Positions 8,258 to 16,030 are shown, counted from the stretch's first letter. The stretch: DNA of 64,000 nucleotides from Fen-1258 sp947085815 (GCA_947085815.1 CAMTXU010000014.1:42956-106955); one strand, 5' to 3'. Notes: a model not told the origin generated them from the letters alone. Made by a program: numbers and translations.

Positions 8258-8713
8258 TTAATTTCTTTTTAGATAACGATTGAGATTAAAATCTGCACTA
8301 ATTCTTCCGGCGCCGTTAAACAACAGAACAAGAAGCATAATCATGTAATAGAGCGGAATCTCAAAACCATTATTGCCCGCCTCAAAACCGCTGCTAAGAT
8401 GAACCGTTACAATCGCAACAATCATTGTAATTATCAATGGAATGGAAATCATCCGCGTTGCTAATCCGAGCGTCAGCAATACAACTCCGGCGGCTTCCGT
8501 CGAGGCTGCAATATAAGTACTCAACGCCGGCATAGGAATTCCCAGCGATTCAAACCATTCCGCTACTCCCGAAATGTTTTGCCATTTCATCGTGGCTGTT
8601 GAATAAAATCCGTAGGCGAGAACCAATCGAATTAACAGAAGAGGTAAATCTTTTGCCTTTTCTATTTTCTCTACAACACTCGAATATAATCTTATCGCTT
8701 TGCTATTTATCAT
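8258..8713 (-). CDS. DoxX family membrane protein (HvfD-like position)
   Basis: A protein of 151 residues with four predicted membrane helices. DoxX features include LPLLLIRLVLAYGFY, the conserved AGVVLLTLGLATR region, and IIMIV followed by FNGAGRISADFNLNRY. Its ATG overlaps the stop of the upstream DUF2063 gene by 4 bases (ATGA), so translation is coupled. In Haemophilus-type hvfABCD clusters the fourth gene is a DoxX protein. The same order here (precursor, DUF692, DUF2063, DoxX) supports that reading. Its molecular role in those clusters is not established as far as I know. Confidence 0.88.
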   Translation of the reverse strand: MINSKAIRLYSSVVEKIEKAKDLPLLLIRLVLAYGFYSTATMKWQNISGVAEWFESLGIPMPALSTYIAASTEAAGVVLLTLGLATRMISIPLIITMIVAIVTVHLSSGFEAGNNGFEIPLYYMIMLLVLLFNGAGRISADFNLNRYLKRN

Positions 8714-9468
8714 TTTCTAAATCCTAGAATAAATTGTTTGTTTTTTAACTCCTCAAAAAGGGGAAGAGAGTTTTCTAATAATGTTTGGTAATCGATGTTA
8801 AAAATTTTTTCCGCTTCTTTCAAAACATTTTTTAGAGATTGCGCCTCAGTATTAATTTTTTCAATAGCCCAAGTGAAGAAGATAGATAGATTGATGAATT
8901 GAATCATCCCGCTCTCCTGCTCTCTGAAAATAAGCACAAAATATTCACCTTTATCTGTATCAATTATTTGGTTCGGGTTTTTAAGATGGACCGGGTAACT
9001 TAATCTCAACAATTTAAATTCCGGATTGAATGCAATTATATCGTTTTCCCATGAACCGTCCGATTTTGTTTCGGGAATCAATTTATCTTCCATCATATAC
9101 AATTCAACTTCCATCCACTCAAACAATAACAACTCTGTTAAAAATGGATATTTGCTTTTGAGATCGCTCTTGCCGCTTTCTATAAACTGATAGAATTCGA
9201 ACGGCATCCTCCAAACGGATGTCGATTGACAAGCGTGATTACTGAAAAACATCTGAACAGTTTCATTCCATTCATCTTCGTCAAGAAGATCGTAGGTCAA
9301 AGGATACGCAGATTGAAGAGTGTCATCGATTACATTGAATACTAATCTGCGGTAAGTGTGTACTCGGTTATCAGTTAATCCTTTTAAAGGAAGCAAGCCG
9401 CCGGTTCTGCAATAATTTGCCAGTCGGCTCTGTTGAATGACGGTATCTTCACGCAAGAGATCGTTCAT
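8710..9468 (-). CDS. hvfC: DUF2063 protein, HvfC-like partner of the MNIO enzyme
   Basis: A protein of 252 residues from the ATG at 9468, which has a strong Shine-Dalgarno (AAGGAGG) 9 bases upstream. A longer frame starting at a TTG at 9498 is less likely. The N-terminal domain reads RLANYCRTGGL, VHTYRRLVFNVIDDTLQSAYP and FFSNHACQSTSVWRMPFEFY, the known DUF2063 pattern. In related systems this protein binds the precursor peptide and assists the DUF692 enzyme. It overlaps the DUF692 gene by 20 bases and the DoxX gene by 4 bases, so the three are tightly coupled. Family membership is clear; the partner role comes from published work on Haemophilus HvfC and bufferin clusters. Confidence 0.88.
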   Translation of the reverse strand: MNDLLREDTVIQQSRLANYCRTGGLLPLKGLTDNRVHTYRRLVFNVIDDTLQSAYPLTYDLLDEDEWNETVQMFFSNHACQSTSVWRMPFEFYQFIESGKSDLKSKYPFLTELLLFEWMEVELYMMEDKLIPETKSDGSWENDIIAFNPEFKLLRLSYPVHLKNPNQIIDTDKGEYFVLIFREQESGMIQFINLSIFFTWAIEKINTEAQSLKNVLKEAEKIFNIDYQTLLENSLPLFEELKNKQFILGFRK

Positions 9469-10294
9469 AAGACCACGCCTCCTTACAAATATTATCAAGT
9501 CTGTTTAATTCATACTGAAGTTCATTCAGTTCCGGAATATTAAAATCTCTTTCAAGCAGAACCGGAACCGGGCGCGGAAGTTTCTTTACCGTGAAATCGA
9601 ATAGTTCGTAAACCGGATCGATAATCGGTTCGCCGTGTGTATCTATGATTAGATCGGGTGCAACTTGCTCGTGACCTGCCACGTGAATGTACTCAACCTT
9701 ATCTAGCGGAAGATTTTCTATAAATTCCTTTTCGTTATAGTTGTGATTGAATGCGTTCACATAGATATTGTTTACATCAAGCAAGAGATTGCAGTCTGCC
9801 TCTTCAATAATAGAGTTGATAAATTCAACTTCACTCATCTCTGCAGCAACCGGCGTATAGTATGAAACTATTTCGATTGCTATCTTTCTTTCAAGAAAAT
9901 CCTGAACCCCTTTGATTCTTTGTGAAATATGCTTAACAGCATCCCATCTGAATGGAATAGGAAGAAGATCGTACAAATGCGCGTTATCGCACTTTGAATA
10001 ACTCAAATGTTCAGAATATATTTTAATATCATGCTCATGTAAAAACTCTTTCACGCTTTTAAGAAAATCCCAGTCGAGAGGATCCGGGCTGCCTATTGAG
10101 AGGGATAATCCGTGTGAATAGATCGGATATTTTTCTGCGGATTTCTTAAAAACTTTTTTCCAGTATCCGCCAATTCCCATCCAGTTTTCAGGCGCTACTT
10201 CAATAAATGAAGGAGTTAATTCTTTCCCTTCAAGAAATTCTTCCGCAAAATCTTTTCTAAAACCAATCCCAACATGTTCAATATTATTTTTCAT
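9449..10294 (-). CDS. hvfB: DUF692 multinuclear iron oxygenase (MNIO), HvfB-like
   Basis: A protein of 281 residues from the ATG at 10294; the frame extends to a TTG at 10300. It is a TIM-barrel of the DUF692 family: HVGIGFRKDF, SFIEVAPENWMG, YPIYSHGLSLSIGSPDPLD, IYSEHLSYS, NLLLDVNNIYVN, VEYIHVAGHE, DTHGEPI and PVLLERDFNIPELNELQ. The His, Asp, Glu and Asn residues in these motifs bind a two- or three-iron centre in characterised members. These enzymes oxidise Cys residues of a partner peptide, in HvfB giving a copper-binding oxazolone/thioamide group at EGKCG motifs. The precursor lies 65 bases upstream and the DUF2063 partner overlaps downstream. Confidence 0.93.
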   Translation of the reverse strand: MKNNIEHVGIGFRKDFAEEFLEGKELTPSFIEVAPENWMGIGGYWKKVFKKSAEKYPIYSHGLSLSIGSPDPLDWDFLKSVKEFLHEHDIKIYSEHLSYSKCDNAHLYDLLPIPFRWDAVKHISQRIKGVQDFLERKIAIEIVSYYTPVAAEMSEVEFINSIIEEADCNLLLDVNNIYVNAFNHNYNEKEFIENLPLDKVEYIHVAGHEQVAPDLIIDTHGEPIIDPVYELFDFTVKKLPRPVPVLLERDFNIPELNELQYELNRLDNICKEAWSYERSLA

Positions 10295-10316
10295 AATCAA
10301 TTACCATAATGAAAGT

Positions 10317-10346
10317 TTGAGGCTCTCAACTAAATGAAAGCCTCAA
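10317..10346 (-). promoter_or_regulatory. Stem-loop between precursor gene and modifying-enzyme gene
   Basis: A perfect 8-bp stem (TTGAGGCT at 10317-10324 with AGCCTCAA at 10339-10346) and a 14-base loop lie in the 65-base gap between the precursor gene and the DUF692 gene. No U-run follows in the direction of transcription. It could protect the 3' end of a short precursor message or act as a partial terminator, giving more precursor than enzyme. Confidence 0.5.
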
Positions 10347-10359
10347 TAGTTAAATAAAT

Positions 10360-10773
10360 TTACTTTTTAGGTGCGGCTTGTTTTTCGGCTGGCGTAGATT
10401 CTTTCATTTCTTTCTTTTCCATCGATTTTCCCTCCATCTTTTTGTCGCCGCATTTTCCTTCTCCGCATTTGCCCTCTTTGGCTTTGCTTTCCATCTTTTT
10501 ATCGCCGCACTTAGCGTCTTTAGCTTTATCGTTAGGTCCGGCTTTCTTCTCTGTATTACTTTCACTTTTGCTTCCACATTTCATATCTAAATTGCGTTCC
10601 GGCGAAGTGTTTAATAAGGAAGTTCGAAGTTCCGCGCCCGAGCCGAGACTGCCAAAATCAAATAGCGTCTTAGCGCTTATGTTATTGACAGCTCCTAAGC
10701 CGAGCAATGAGCCTGCTACGATTGAGCCGGTTACAAAAATATGCTTTACGAGATTTTTATTTTGGTTTTCCAT
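10360..10773 (-). CDS. hvfA: KCG-rich precursor peptide of an hvf/bufferin-type system
   Basis: A protein of 137 residues. Residues 1-34 look like a leader or Sec signal (HIFVTGSIVAGSLLGLGAVN), followed by the conserved-looking stretch FGSLGSGAELRTSLLN (40-55). The tail is low-complexity and very rich in Lys, Glu, Gly and Met, and holds all four cysteines, each in a KCG context: C66, C89, C103 and C108. The last two form a tandem EGKCGEGKCG, the motif modified by HvfB in Haemophilus. Its own enzymes lie directly downstream. I infer that it is exported and that its modified cysteines bind copper, as shown for HvfA and bufferins; no metal specificity can be read from this sequence. Confidence 0.87.
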   Translation of the reverse strand: MENQNKNLVKHIFVTGSIVAGSLLGLGAVNNISAKTLFDFGSLGSGAELRTSLLNTSPERNLDMKCGSKSESNTEKKAGPNDKAKDAKCGDKKMESKAKEGKCGEGKCGDKKMEGKSMEKKEMKESTPAEKQAAPKK

Positions 10774-10822
10774 TTGTGAATCCTTTTGTAAGAGTTAATA
10801 AAATTTGATTGTCACTTATAAA

Positions 10823-10848
10823 GACGTGGGGTCTTGGAACCCCTTACA
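10823..10848 (-). promoter_or_regulatory. Candidate ECF sigma promoter of the precursor gene
   Basis: In the 87-base gap before the precursor gene, the minus strand carries TGTAAG (10848-10843), a 16-base spacer, then CGTC (10826-10823). This fits the common ECF pattern of a TGTAAC-like -35 and a CGTC -10. The ATG lies about 50 bases downstream. An ECF factor is encoded directly upstream. The spacer contains the inverted repeat GGGGT-ACCCC. This is one match read by eye. Confidence 0.45.
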
Positions 10849-10860
10849 AGGAATGGCGAA

Positions 10861-11130
10861 TTATTTTAAGAAGGAATATTCTTCGATTTTTCGTTGTAAT
10901 CGCTCTTTTTCGGAGTCGGAAAGTACTGCTTCGGAGTGAATGTGCTTTACCTGAGATAGAATAAATTTGTTTTGCTTTTCGAACAATCTGCAAAATTTAC
11001 AGATTGCAAGATGCGTATAGAATTTAAGTCGGTCTATTAACGACAGTTTGCCCTCTTCATTTTGAGATACAAACATCGTTGCGTCCAGGCAAGTAAGCAT
11101 AAATTTTTTGAGTATCACTTTCATATCCAT
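10861..11130 (-). CDS. Zinc-finger anti-sigma factor-like protein
   Basis: A protein of 89 residues with the short anti-sigma pattern CLDATMFVSQNEEGKLS, then HLAICKFCRLF, giving a His-x3-Cys-x2-Cys zinc site at H40, C44 and C47. No transmembrane helix is visible, so it would be a soluble anti-sigma or a redox or metal-responsive switch. Its ATG overlaps the end of the sigma factor gene by 10 bases, the usual arrangement for a sigma/anti-sigma pair. The downstream neighbour is the Cys-rich precursor gene. The zinc and thiol ligands make copper or oxidant sensing plausible, but this is inferred. Confidence 0.8.
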   Translation of the reverse strand: MDMKVILKKFMLTCLDATMFVSQNEEGKLSLIDRLKFYTHLAICKFCRLFEKQNKFILSQVKHIHSEAVLSDSEKERLQRKIEEYSFLK

Positions 11131-11687
11131 TTTTTTTCTAAACAGCCTCTAAGCTGCAGTTTCGCGCGGTGCATTATTACCCAGTAGTTAGACGAAGTAA
11201 TGTTAAGCTCCTTACAAATTTCATCGGATTCTCTCTCATCAAGATATTTCAATGTAAAGACAATCTTCATTATTTCGGAAAGCTTATCCATGCATTTGTT
11301 AAGTATTTCGTAAAACTCTTTTGATTCAACGGTAGAGGAATAATTTAAGCCCCAATCTCTGGGTGCCGTATCCGGGGTCCAATGATCGTTTTCATCGAAA
11401 TATGGATTTGTACTTTCGAGCAGTTCGTTTAATTCGAAAAATAATGATGAAGCTTTTTTACGGTAATGATCGATGATTTTATTTTTCAATATCATAAAGA
11501 GCCAATTTTTCTCTGAGATTTCACCTTTGAAAGTTTCCACATTCCTCAATGCGGCAAGAAATGTTTCTTGAACAAGATCTTTGGCAATCTCTGTATTGCT
11601 GACCCGGCTGACGGCAAAACGATAAAGAGTATCAGAAAAAGTTTTTACCCACAGCTTAGGATTCAATGTGCTTTTTGTTTCGCTCAA
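11121..11687 (-). CDS. ECF-type RNA polymerase sigma factor
   Basis: A protein of 188 residues. Region 2 includes RFAVSRVSNTEIAKDLVQETFLAAL, where the -10 recognition helix normally lies, and the W-LFMILKNKIIDHYRKK segment. Region 4 ends with DEICKELNITSSNYWVIMHRAKLQLRGCL, a helix-turn-helix for the -35 element. The linker between regions 2 and 4 is long (about 50 residues, with NPYFDENDHWTPDTAP). The anti-sigma gene overlaps its 3' end. Only 5 bases separate it from the enoyl-CoA hydratase gene upstream, so it may lack its own intergenic promoter. It probably controls the hvf-like operon. Confidence 0.92.
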   Translation of the reverse strand: MSETKSTLNPKLWVKTFSDTLYRFAVSRVSNTEIAKDLVQETFLAALRNVETFKGEISEKNWLFMILKNKIIDHYRKKASSLFFELNELLESTNPYFDENDHWTPDTAPRDWGLNYSSTVESKEFYEILNKCMDKLSEIMKIVFTLKYLDERESDEICKELNITSSNYWVIMHRAKLQLRGCLEKKWI

Positions 11688-11692
11688 TAATT

Positions 11693-12451
11693 TTATTTAC
11701 CCTTAAAATTTTGTATATAATTCTTTGTGAAATCACTCATCGATAACTTGCCGCTTATTTCAGCGCGCAGTTCAAGAAGTTCATCCCAATTTTCTGTTCC
11801 TTCCCAAAATACTTTTTTCATTTGAGAAATTGATTCGAGATTGCACGCGGCAATTTTTTTAACAAGTGTTGATACAGCTTCGTCCAGATCGTGATTGTTC
11901 GCAAAAACCTTTGTAAATAGTCCGTTCTGTTTAGCCCAAAATGCATCATGCCACTCTGCATCAATTGACATTGTTATAAAAGCCGTCTTGCCGATTTTCC
12001 TTTCTAGTGCCGGACCGATAACAAAAGGACCGAGACCCAGCATTAATTCGCTCAACCGAACGGACGCTTCATTAGAGGCGAGTGTATAATCTGCCGCCGC
12101 TGCAATGCCCACTCCGCCGCCAACCGCTTTCCCCTGTACGCGGGCAATAATAAATTTGGGACATTTACGCATGGCATTTATTAGCCTTGCAAAGCCCATA
12201 AAAAATTCTTTTCCGCTTTTAATATCTTTAATTGCCAGCAGCTCATCGAAGGATGCCCCTGCGCAAAATGTTTTTTCACCTTCGCTTCTGATAACAATTA
12301 CATGAGCATGATTATCTTCGGCAAATTTGTTAATAGCGTTTATGAATTCTTTGATCATCAAAGACGAGATTGAATTACTTTTAGGATGAGAAAATGTAAT
12401 TGTGGCAATTCCGTTAATAATGCTTGTCGAAACTTTTCCGTTCTTATCCAT
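11693..12451 (-). CDS. Enoyl-CoA hydratase/isomerase family protein
   Basis: A crotonase-fold protein of 252 residues. The oxyanion-hole segments are FCAGASFDELLAI and VQGKAVGGGVGIAAAADYTLA, and the usual FSHPKSNSISSLM opens the fold. One typical catalytic Glu region reads RLSELMLGLGPFVIGP; the second general acid/base position cannot be assigned with confidence, so hydratase and isomerase cannot be told apart. It most likely acts on short or branched acyl-CoA. It lies between a HAD phosphatase and the ECF factor, all on the minus strand. Confidence 0.9.
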   Translation of the reverse strand: MDKNGKVSTSIINGIATITFSHPKSNSISSLMIKEFINAINKFAEDNHAHVIVIRSEGEKTFCAGASFDELLAIKDIKSGKEFFMGFARLINAMRKCPKFIIARVQGKAVGGGVGIAAAADYTLASNEASVRLSELMLGLGPFVIGPALERKIGKTAFITMSIDAEWHDAFWAKQNGLFTKVFANNHDLDEAVSTLVKKIAACNLESISQMKKVFWEGTENWDELLELRAEISGKLSMSDFTKNYIQNFKGK

Positions 12452-12477
12452 TATCAGTATCTCCTATCAAACAAATT

Positions 12478-13125
12478 CTACTTGCCGTTAACTATATATT
12501 CCACATTAAGAATATTGTCAATTAAAAAATCGGGGGATAATTTTTCCAAGTCCGCTCTGGTTCTGTACCCGTAAGTTACGGCGCAGGTTTTTGATCCGGC
12601 ATTTTTTCCACACTGAATATCCATTTCGGAATCTCCTATCATTAGTGTTTCTGATGCGGAAATATTTAAGTCCTCGCAGATTCTTTGAAGGGGTTCGGGT
12701 GATGGTTTATGTGCCATGCCGGGACGCCGACCCATTACATAATCAAAATTACTAAAGATAGAAAAGTGTTTAAGTATCAGTTCCGCCTGATCTTGCCCTT
12801 TTGTAGTCAACAAACTCACTTTGATCTTTTTTTCGTTCAATTTATTTAGAAGTTCCTCAACACCGTAATAAACATCTGATGAGCCAATGTAATCGAAGTA
12901 GACTGATTTATATATTTTTAAGAAGTGTTCAAAATCCGGGACTGCGAAACCAAATTCACGAAAAATGTCCTCGAAGTGAAGACCAATCATATTAAAAAAT
13001 TCTTTTTCCGGCATTACACTTTTTATGCCTGCTTCCTGTAATGCATGGTTTGTCGCTTTATAAATTGTTTCGTGGGAACTGATGAGTGTTCCGTCAAGAT
13101 CGAAAACAACAAGATTTATATTCAT
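12478..13125 (-). CDS. HAD-family hydrolase, phosphoglycolate phosphatase-like
   Basis: A protein of 215 residues with all HAD motifs: motif I FDLDGTLISS near residue 8, with the nucleophilic Asp; motif II SLLTTKG; motif III Lys in HKPSPEP; and motif IV MIGDSEMDIQCG. The four-helix cap between motifs I and II matches the Gph/PGMB subclass. Substrates of this subclass include phosphoglycolate, pyrophosphate and sugar phosphates, and none can be singled out. It ends 26 bases before the enoyl-CoA hydratase gene. Confidence 0.9.
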   Translation of the reverse strand: MNINLVVFDLDGTLISSHETIYKATNHALQEAGIKSVMPEKEFFNMIGLHFEDIFREFGFAVPDFEHFLKIYKSVYFDYIGSSDVYYGVEELLNKLNEKKIKVSLLTTKGQDQAELILKHFSIFSNFDYVMGRRPGMAHKPSPEPLQRICEDLNISASETLMIGDSEMDIQCGKNAGSKTCAVTYGYRTRADLEKLSPDFLIDNILNVEYIVNGK

Positions 13126-13189
13126 AGAAATACCGAATTTAATCTACATGTTTTGTTTGCATCGTCTTTATTTTGTATAGAAAATTTAT

Positions 13190-13609
13190 TTAAGCAGCCC
13201 AAGCTCCTAATACAATTCCAAAAACAAGAATGACTATTAGATGATGTCCTGAATCAATTAAAAGGAGTTTAAATGATTTTCCCTCGAACAATGAATTAAT
13301 AACCATGGGCGCAACTATAAAACCAATCCAACATAAAAATGCCAACCGGATTCCACCCGCAACCGTATAAGCGTTGCTATGCGCTATCATTTGAGCTAAA
13401 GAGAAGGCAATGAATAAATTGCAGACGAAAGATAATCCATATGTTATAAAAGGATTAAATCCTTTTTTCGTTTCATCTTCTGTTTTGTCAATCTCTTCCA
13501 TCCATGTTCTGCCCATGAGAATTGGACTATACCACACAAAGCCTATTATCATAGAAATAATACCGCATGTTAGCACCGCCCAATAATTAATTTCAACTAG
13601 TAAAGACAT
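13190..13609 (-). CDS. DUF1761 membrane protein
   Basis: A membrane protein of 139 residues with four hydrophobic helices. The pattern INYWAVLTCGIISMIIGFVWYSP, then GRTWMEE and later a helix ending LIDSGHHLIVILVFGIVLG, is that of DUF1761. The GHHL motif is a conserved element of the family. No function is known to me. It is a stand-alone gene with a good ribosome binding site (AAGGAGG) 6 bases before the ATG. Confidence 0.85.
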   Translation of the reverse strand: MSLLVEINYWAVLTCGIISMIIGFVWYSPILMGRTWMEEIDKTEDETKKGFNPFITYGLSFVCNLFIAFSLAQMIAHSNAYTVAGGIRLAFLCWIGFIVAPMVINSLFEGKSFKLLLIDSGHHLIVILVFGIVLGAWAA

Positions 13610-13685
13610 TATTCCTCCTTGGAAAGAGATCTGGTTTTAAATATTAATTTGTAAACTGGAAAAAATATTTTTCTTCAACCATCAG

Positions 13686-14684
13686 TTAGTTTTTATACAT
13701 TTCCACAACCGGTTGACCGGTATTTAAGTAATGCCCTCTGTACATTCCTTCGGTGTTGAATGGCATAGCAATGTTTCCATTTTTATCTATTGCTATTATT
13801 CCACCGTCTCCTCCCAGTTTACCAAGTTTATTTATTACTACTTCGTTTGCTGCTTCAACTAATGAGTAATTTTTATATTCCATTAAAGAAGAAATATCTC
13901 TTGCCACGCCGAGTCGGATAAAATATTCTCCGTGCCCGGTTGCCGAAATTGCGCAAGTATTATTATTTGCATAAGTTCCGGCTCCAATAATGGGCGCATC
14001 GCCAACGCGTCCAAATTTTTTCATCATCATTCCGCCCGTTGATGTACCGGCGGCAAGATTTCCGTTTTTATCAAGTGCTGCCGCACCGACTGTCCCATGC
14101 TTCTCGGCTTTCTTTCTCTCTTCTTGCCGCTTTAACATTTTTTGATATGATTCCCACCTTTCCTTTGTAATGAAATAGCTATTCTCAACCATCTCAACAT
14201 TATTTTCCTTTCCGAACTCTTCGGCTCCGTCTCCTATCATTATTACGTGAGGTGATTTTTCCATTACAAGTCGCGCTAAATTAATAGGATTTTTAACGTG
14301 ACGAACTCCGGCAACAGCCCCCGCCATTAAATTTTTACCATCCATAATAGATGCGTCAAGTTCCGCTACTCCTTTTTCGGTTAACACTGCGCCTTTGCCT
14401 GCATTGAAGAGGGGTGAATCTTCCATAATATTTATCGCTGCATTAACAGCGTTGAGCGCTGTGCCGCCGTCATCTAAAATTTTATAGCCGGCTTTGAGAG
14501 CCTCTGAAAGTTTATTAGCGTACTCTGCCTCTTTCTCCGGCGTCATTTTGGATTTTAATATAACGCCCGCACCTCCATGAATTACAATTCCGTATCTGTT
14601 CGATTGCGAATAATTTGTTTGAGCCAACAATATCGAGAATACAATAACAATTTTGAATGCGAAGAATCTCTTAATTTCCAACAC
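13686..14684 (-). CDS. Isoaspartyl peptidase / plant-type L-asparaginase
   Basis: An Ntn-hydrolase of 332 residues starting at a GTG with GGGAG 8 bases upstream. The N-terminus (FKIVIVFSILLAQTNYSQ) is a signal peptide, so the enzyme should act in the periplasm or outside. The fold opens with YGIVIHGGAGV. Self-cleavage should occur before the Thr in KHGTVGAAALD, producing alpha and beta subunits with Thr as nucleophile. The beta subunit has GTSTGG and GAGTYA. Such enzymes remove damaged isoaspartyl residues from peptides or hydrolyse asparagine. The gene is divergent from the C1 peptidase gene, and the 149-base gap must hold both promoters. Confidence 0.92.
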   Translation of the reverse strand: MLEIKRFFAFKIVIVFSILLAQTNYSQSNRYGIVIHGGAGVILKSKMTPEKEAEYANKLSEALKAGYKILDDGGTALNAVNAAINIMEDSPLFNAGKGAVLTEKGVAELDASIMDGKNLMAGAVAGVRHVKNPINLARLVMEKSPHVIMIGDGAEEFGKENNVEMVENSYFITKERWESYQKMLKRQEERKKAEKHGTVGAAALDKNGNLAAGTSTGGMMMKKFGRVGDAPIIGAGTYANNNTCAISATGHGEYFIRLGVARDISSLMEYKNYSLVEAANEVVINKLGKLGGDGGIIAIDKNGNIAMPFNTEGMYRGHYLNTGQPVVEMYKN

Positions 14685-14833
14685 GGTTTACACTCCCTCT
14701 TTGAATTCTGATTCAAATTATCTCTACTGAATCTAAAAAGCAATCCTACTTAAAATTAGGTTAATAATAGTTATGAATTGTTTTTTGTAATAAATAAATT
14801 TCTTATGGTAAATTAACCACATAAGGAGGCAGC

Positions 14834-15997
14834 ATGAAATTACGTCTAATCACATTGATCCTATTCTCAATAATATTATACCCCTATTTAGTTAATGCTC
14901 AGACAAAGAAAAAGAAAGACGCCTACGAATTCGAAATGGTGAAAGAGATAAAAACAACGCCCGTAAAAAACCAAGCTAACACTGGAACATGCTGGTCGTT
15001 TGCAACAACATCTTTCGTGGAGACGGAGTTGATAAGAATGGGAAAGGGGGAACACATTTTATCTCCGATGTTTAATGTATACTATTCATATCTGCCGAAA
15101 GCAATAAACTATGTTCGATATTCCGCTAACGCAAATTTTGGGAATGGCGGACAGGCGCACGATGTAATGAATGTCATAAATAAATATGGATTCATCCCAG
15201 AAAAAGTTTATAGCGGAATGAATATTGGAGAAGACAAGCACGACCACGCCGAGATGGATGGCGTACTCAAAGCTATTGCCGATGCTATTTCGAAAGCGCG
15301 CGGCGGCAAAATAACCCCCCGCTGGCGGGAAGTTTTTGAATCCACCGTAAATATTTATCTTGGCGCTATTCCAAAAGAATTTTCATACCAAGGCAAAACC
15401 TATACACCTAAAAGTTTCGCGGAATCTCTTGAGTTTAACACGGATGATTATGTTGAGTTTACTTCTTACACGCACCATCCGTTTTTTACAAAATTTGATT
15501 TAGAGGTTCCGGATAACTGGAGCAAAGATCAGTACTATAACGTACCGGTTAATGACTTGATGAAAATTATCGACAATGCCTTAATGAGCGGTTACTCTGT
15601 TGCGTGGGATGGTGATACCAGCGAAAAGTATTTTAACCGTAAGAAAAGTGTTTCCATAGTGCCCCTCGAAGAAGAATTGCCTGTTGTTGATGAAGCAAAG
15701 AAGGAGGATGAAACGGAAGGAAAACCTGAATCCGAAAAAATGGTTACACAGCAGATGCGCCAGGAATCATTTGATAATCATACCACAACAGATGATCATT
15801 TGATGCATTTAACCGGAATTGCAAAAGATCAGAACGGAACAAAATTTTATTACACAAAGAATTCTTGGGGAACAACTGACAAAAAATACGGCGGCTATTG
15901 GTACATGAGCGAACAATATGTTCGTCTAAAAACTATTGCAATTATGATTCACAAAGATGCCATACCGGAAGAGCTAAGAACAAAGATGGGACTTTAG
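14834..15997 (+). CDS. Secreted C1 (papain-fold) cysteine peptidase, bleomycin-hydrolase-like
   Basis: A protein of 387 residues with a signal peptide (MKLRLITLILFSIILYPYLVNA). The oxyanion Gln and catalytic Cys are in VKNQANTGTCWSFA (Q47 and C53), the catalytic His in DHLMHLTGIA, and the Asn in YYTKNSWGT. Overall layout matches the C1B aminopeptidase C/bleomycin-hydrolase-like secreted enzymes of Bacteroidota rather than papain. An acidic, Glu/Lys-rich insert (about residues 275-300) precedes the His. The ribosome binding site AAGGAGG is strong. A clear terminator follows at 16031. Confidence 0.9.
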   Translation: MKLRLITLILFSIILYPYLVNAQTKKKKDAYEFEMVKEIKTTPVKNQANTGTCWSFATTSFVETELIRMGKGEHILSPMFNVYYSYLPKAINYVRYSANANFGNGGQAHDVMNVINKYGFIPEKVYSGMNIGEDKHDHAEMDGVLKAIADAISKARGGKITPRWREVFESTVNIYLGAIPKEFSYQGKTYTPKSFAESLEFNTDDYVEFTSYTHHPFFTKFDLEVPDNWSKDQYYNVPVNDLMKIIDNALMSGYSVAWDGDTSEKYFNRKKSVSIVPLEEELPVVDEAKKEDETEGKPESEKMVTQQMRQESFDNHTTTDDHLMHLTGIAKDQNGTKFYYTKNSWGTTDKKYGGYWYMSEQYVRLKTIAIMIHKDAIPEELRTKMGL

Positions 15998-16030
15998 CCT
16001 CTTGCCACAAAAATAGTGAGAATAATTTGT

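Noticed and set aside
10360..10773. Metallothionein
   Set aside because: Only four Cys, all in KCG and none in CxC or CxxC clusters, with a leader-like N-terminus and MNIO enzymes adjacent. A modified-peptide precursor fits better.
10378..10798. Plus-strand open frames inside the precursor gene and its upstream gap
   Set aside because: They are antisense shadows of the low-complexity, Lys/Glu-rich precursor. They lack ribosome binding sites, and their Phe/Ser/Leu-rich sequence is the expected complement.
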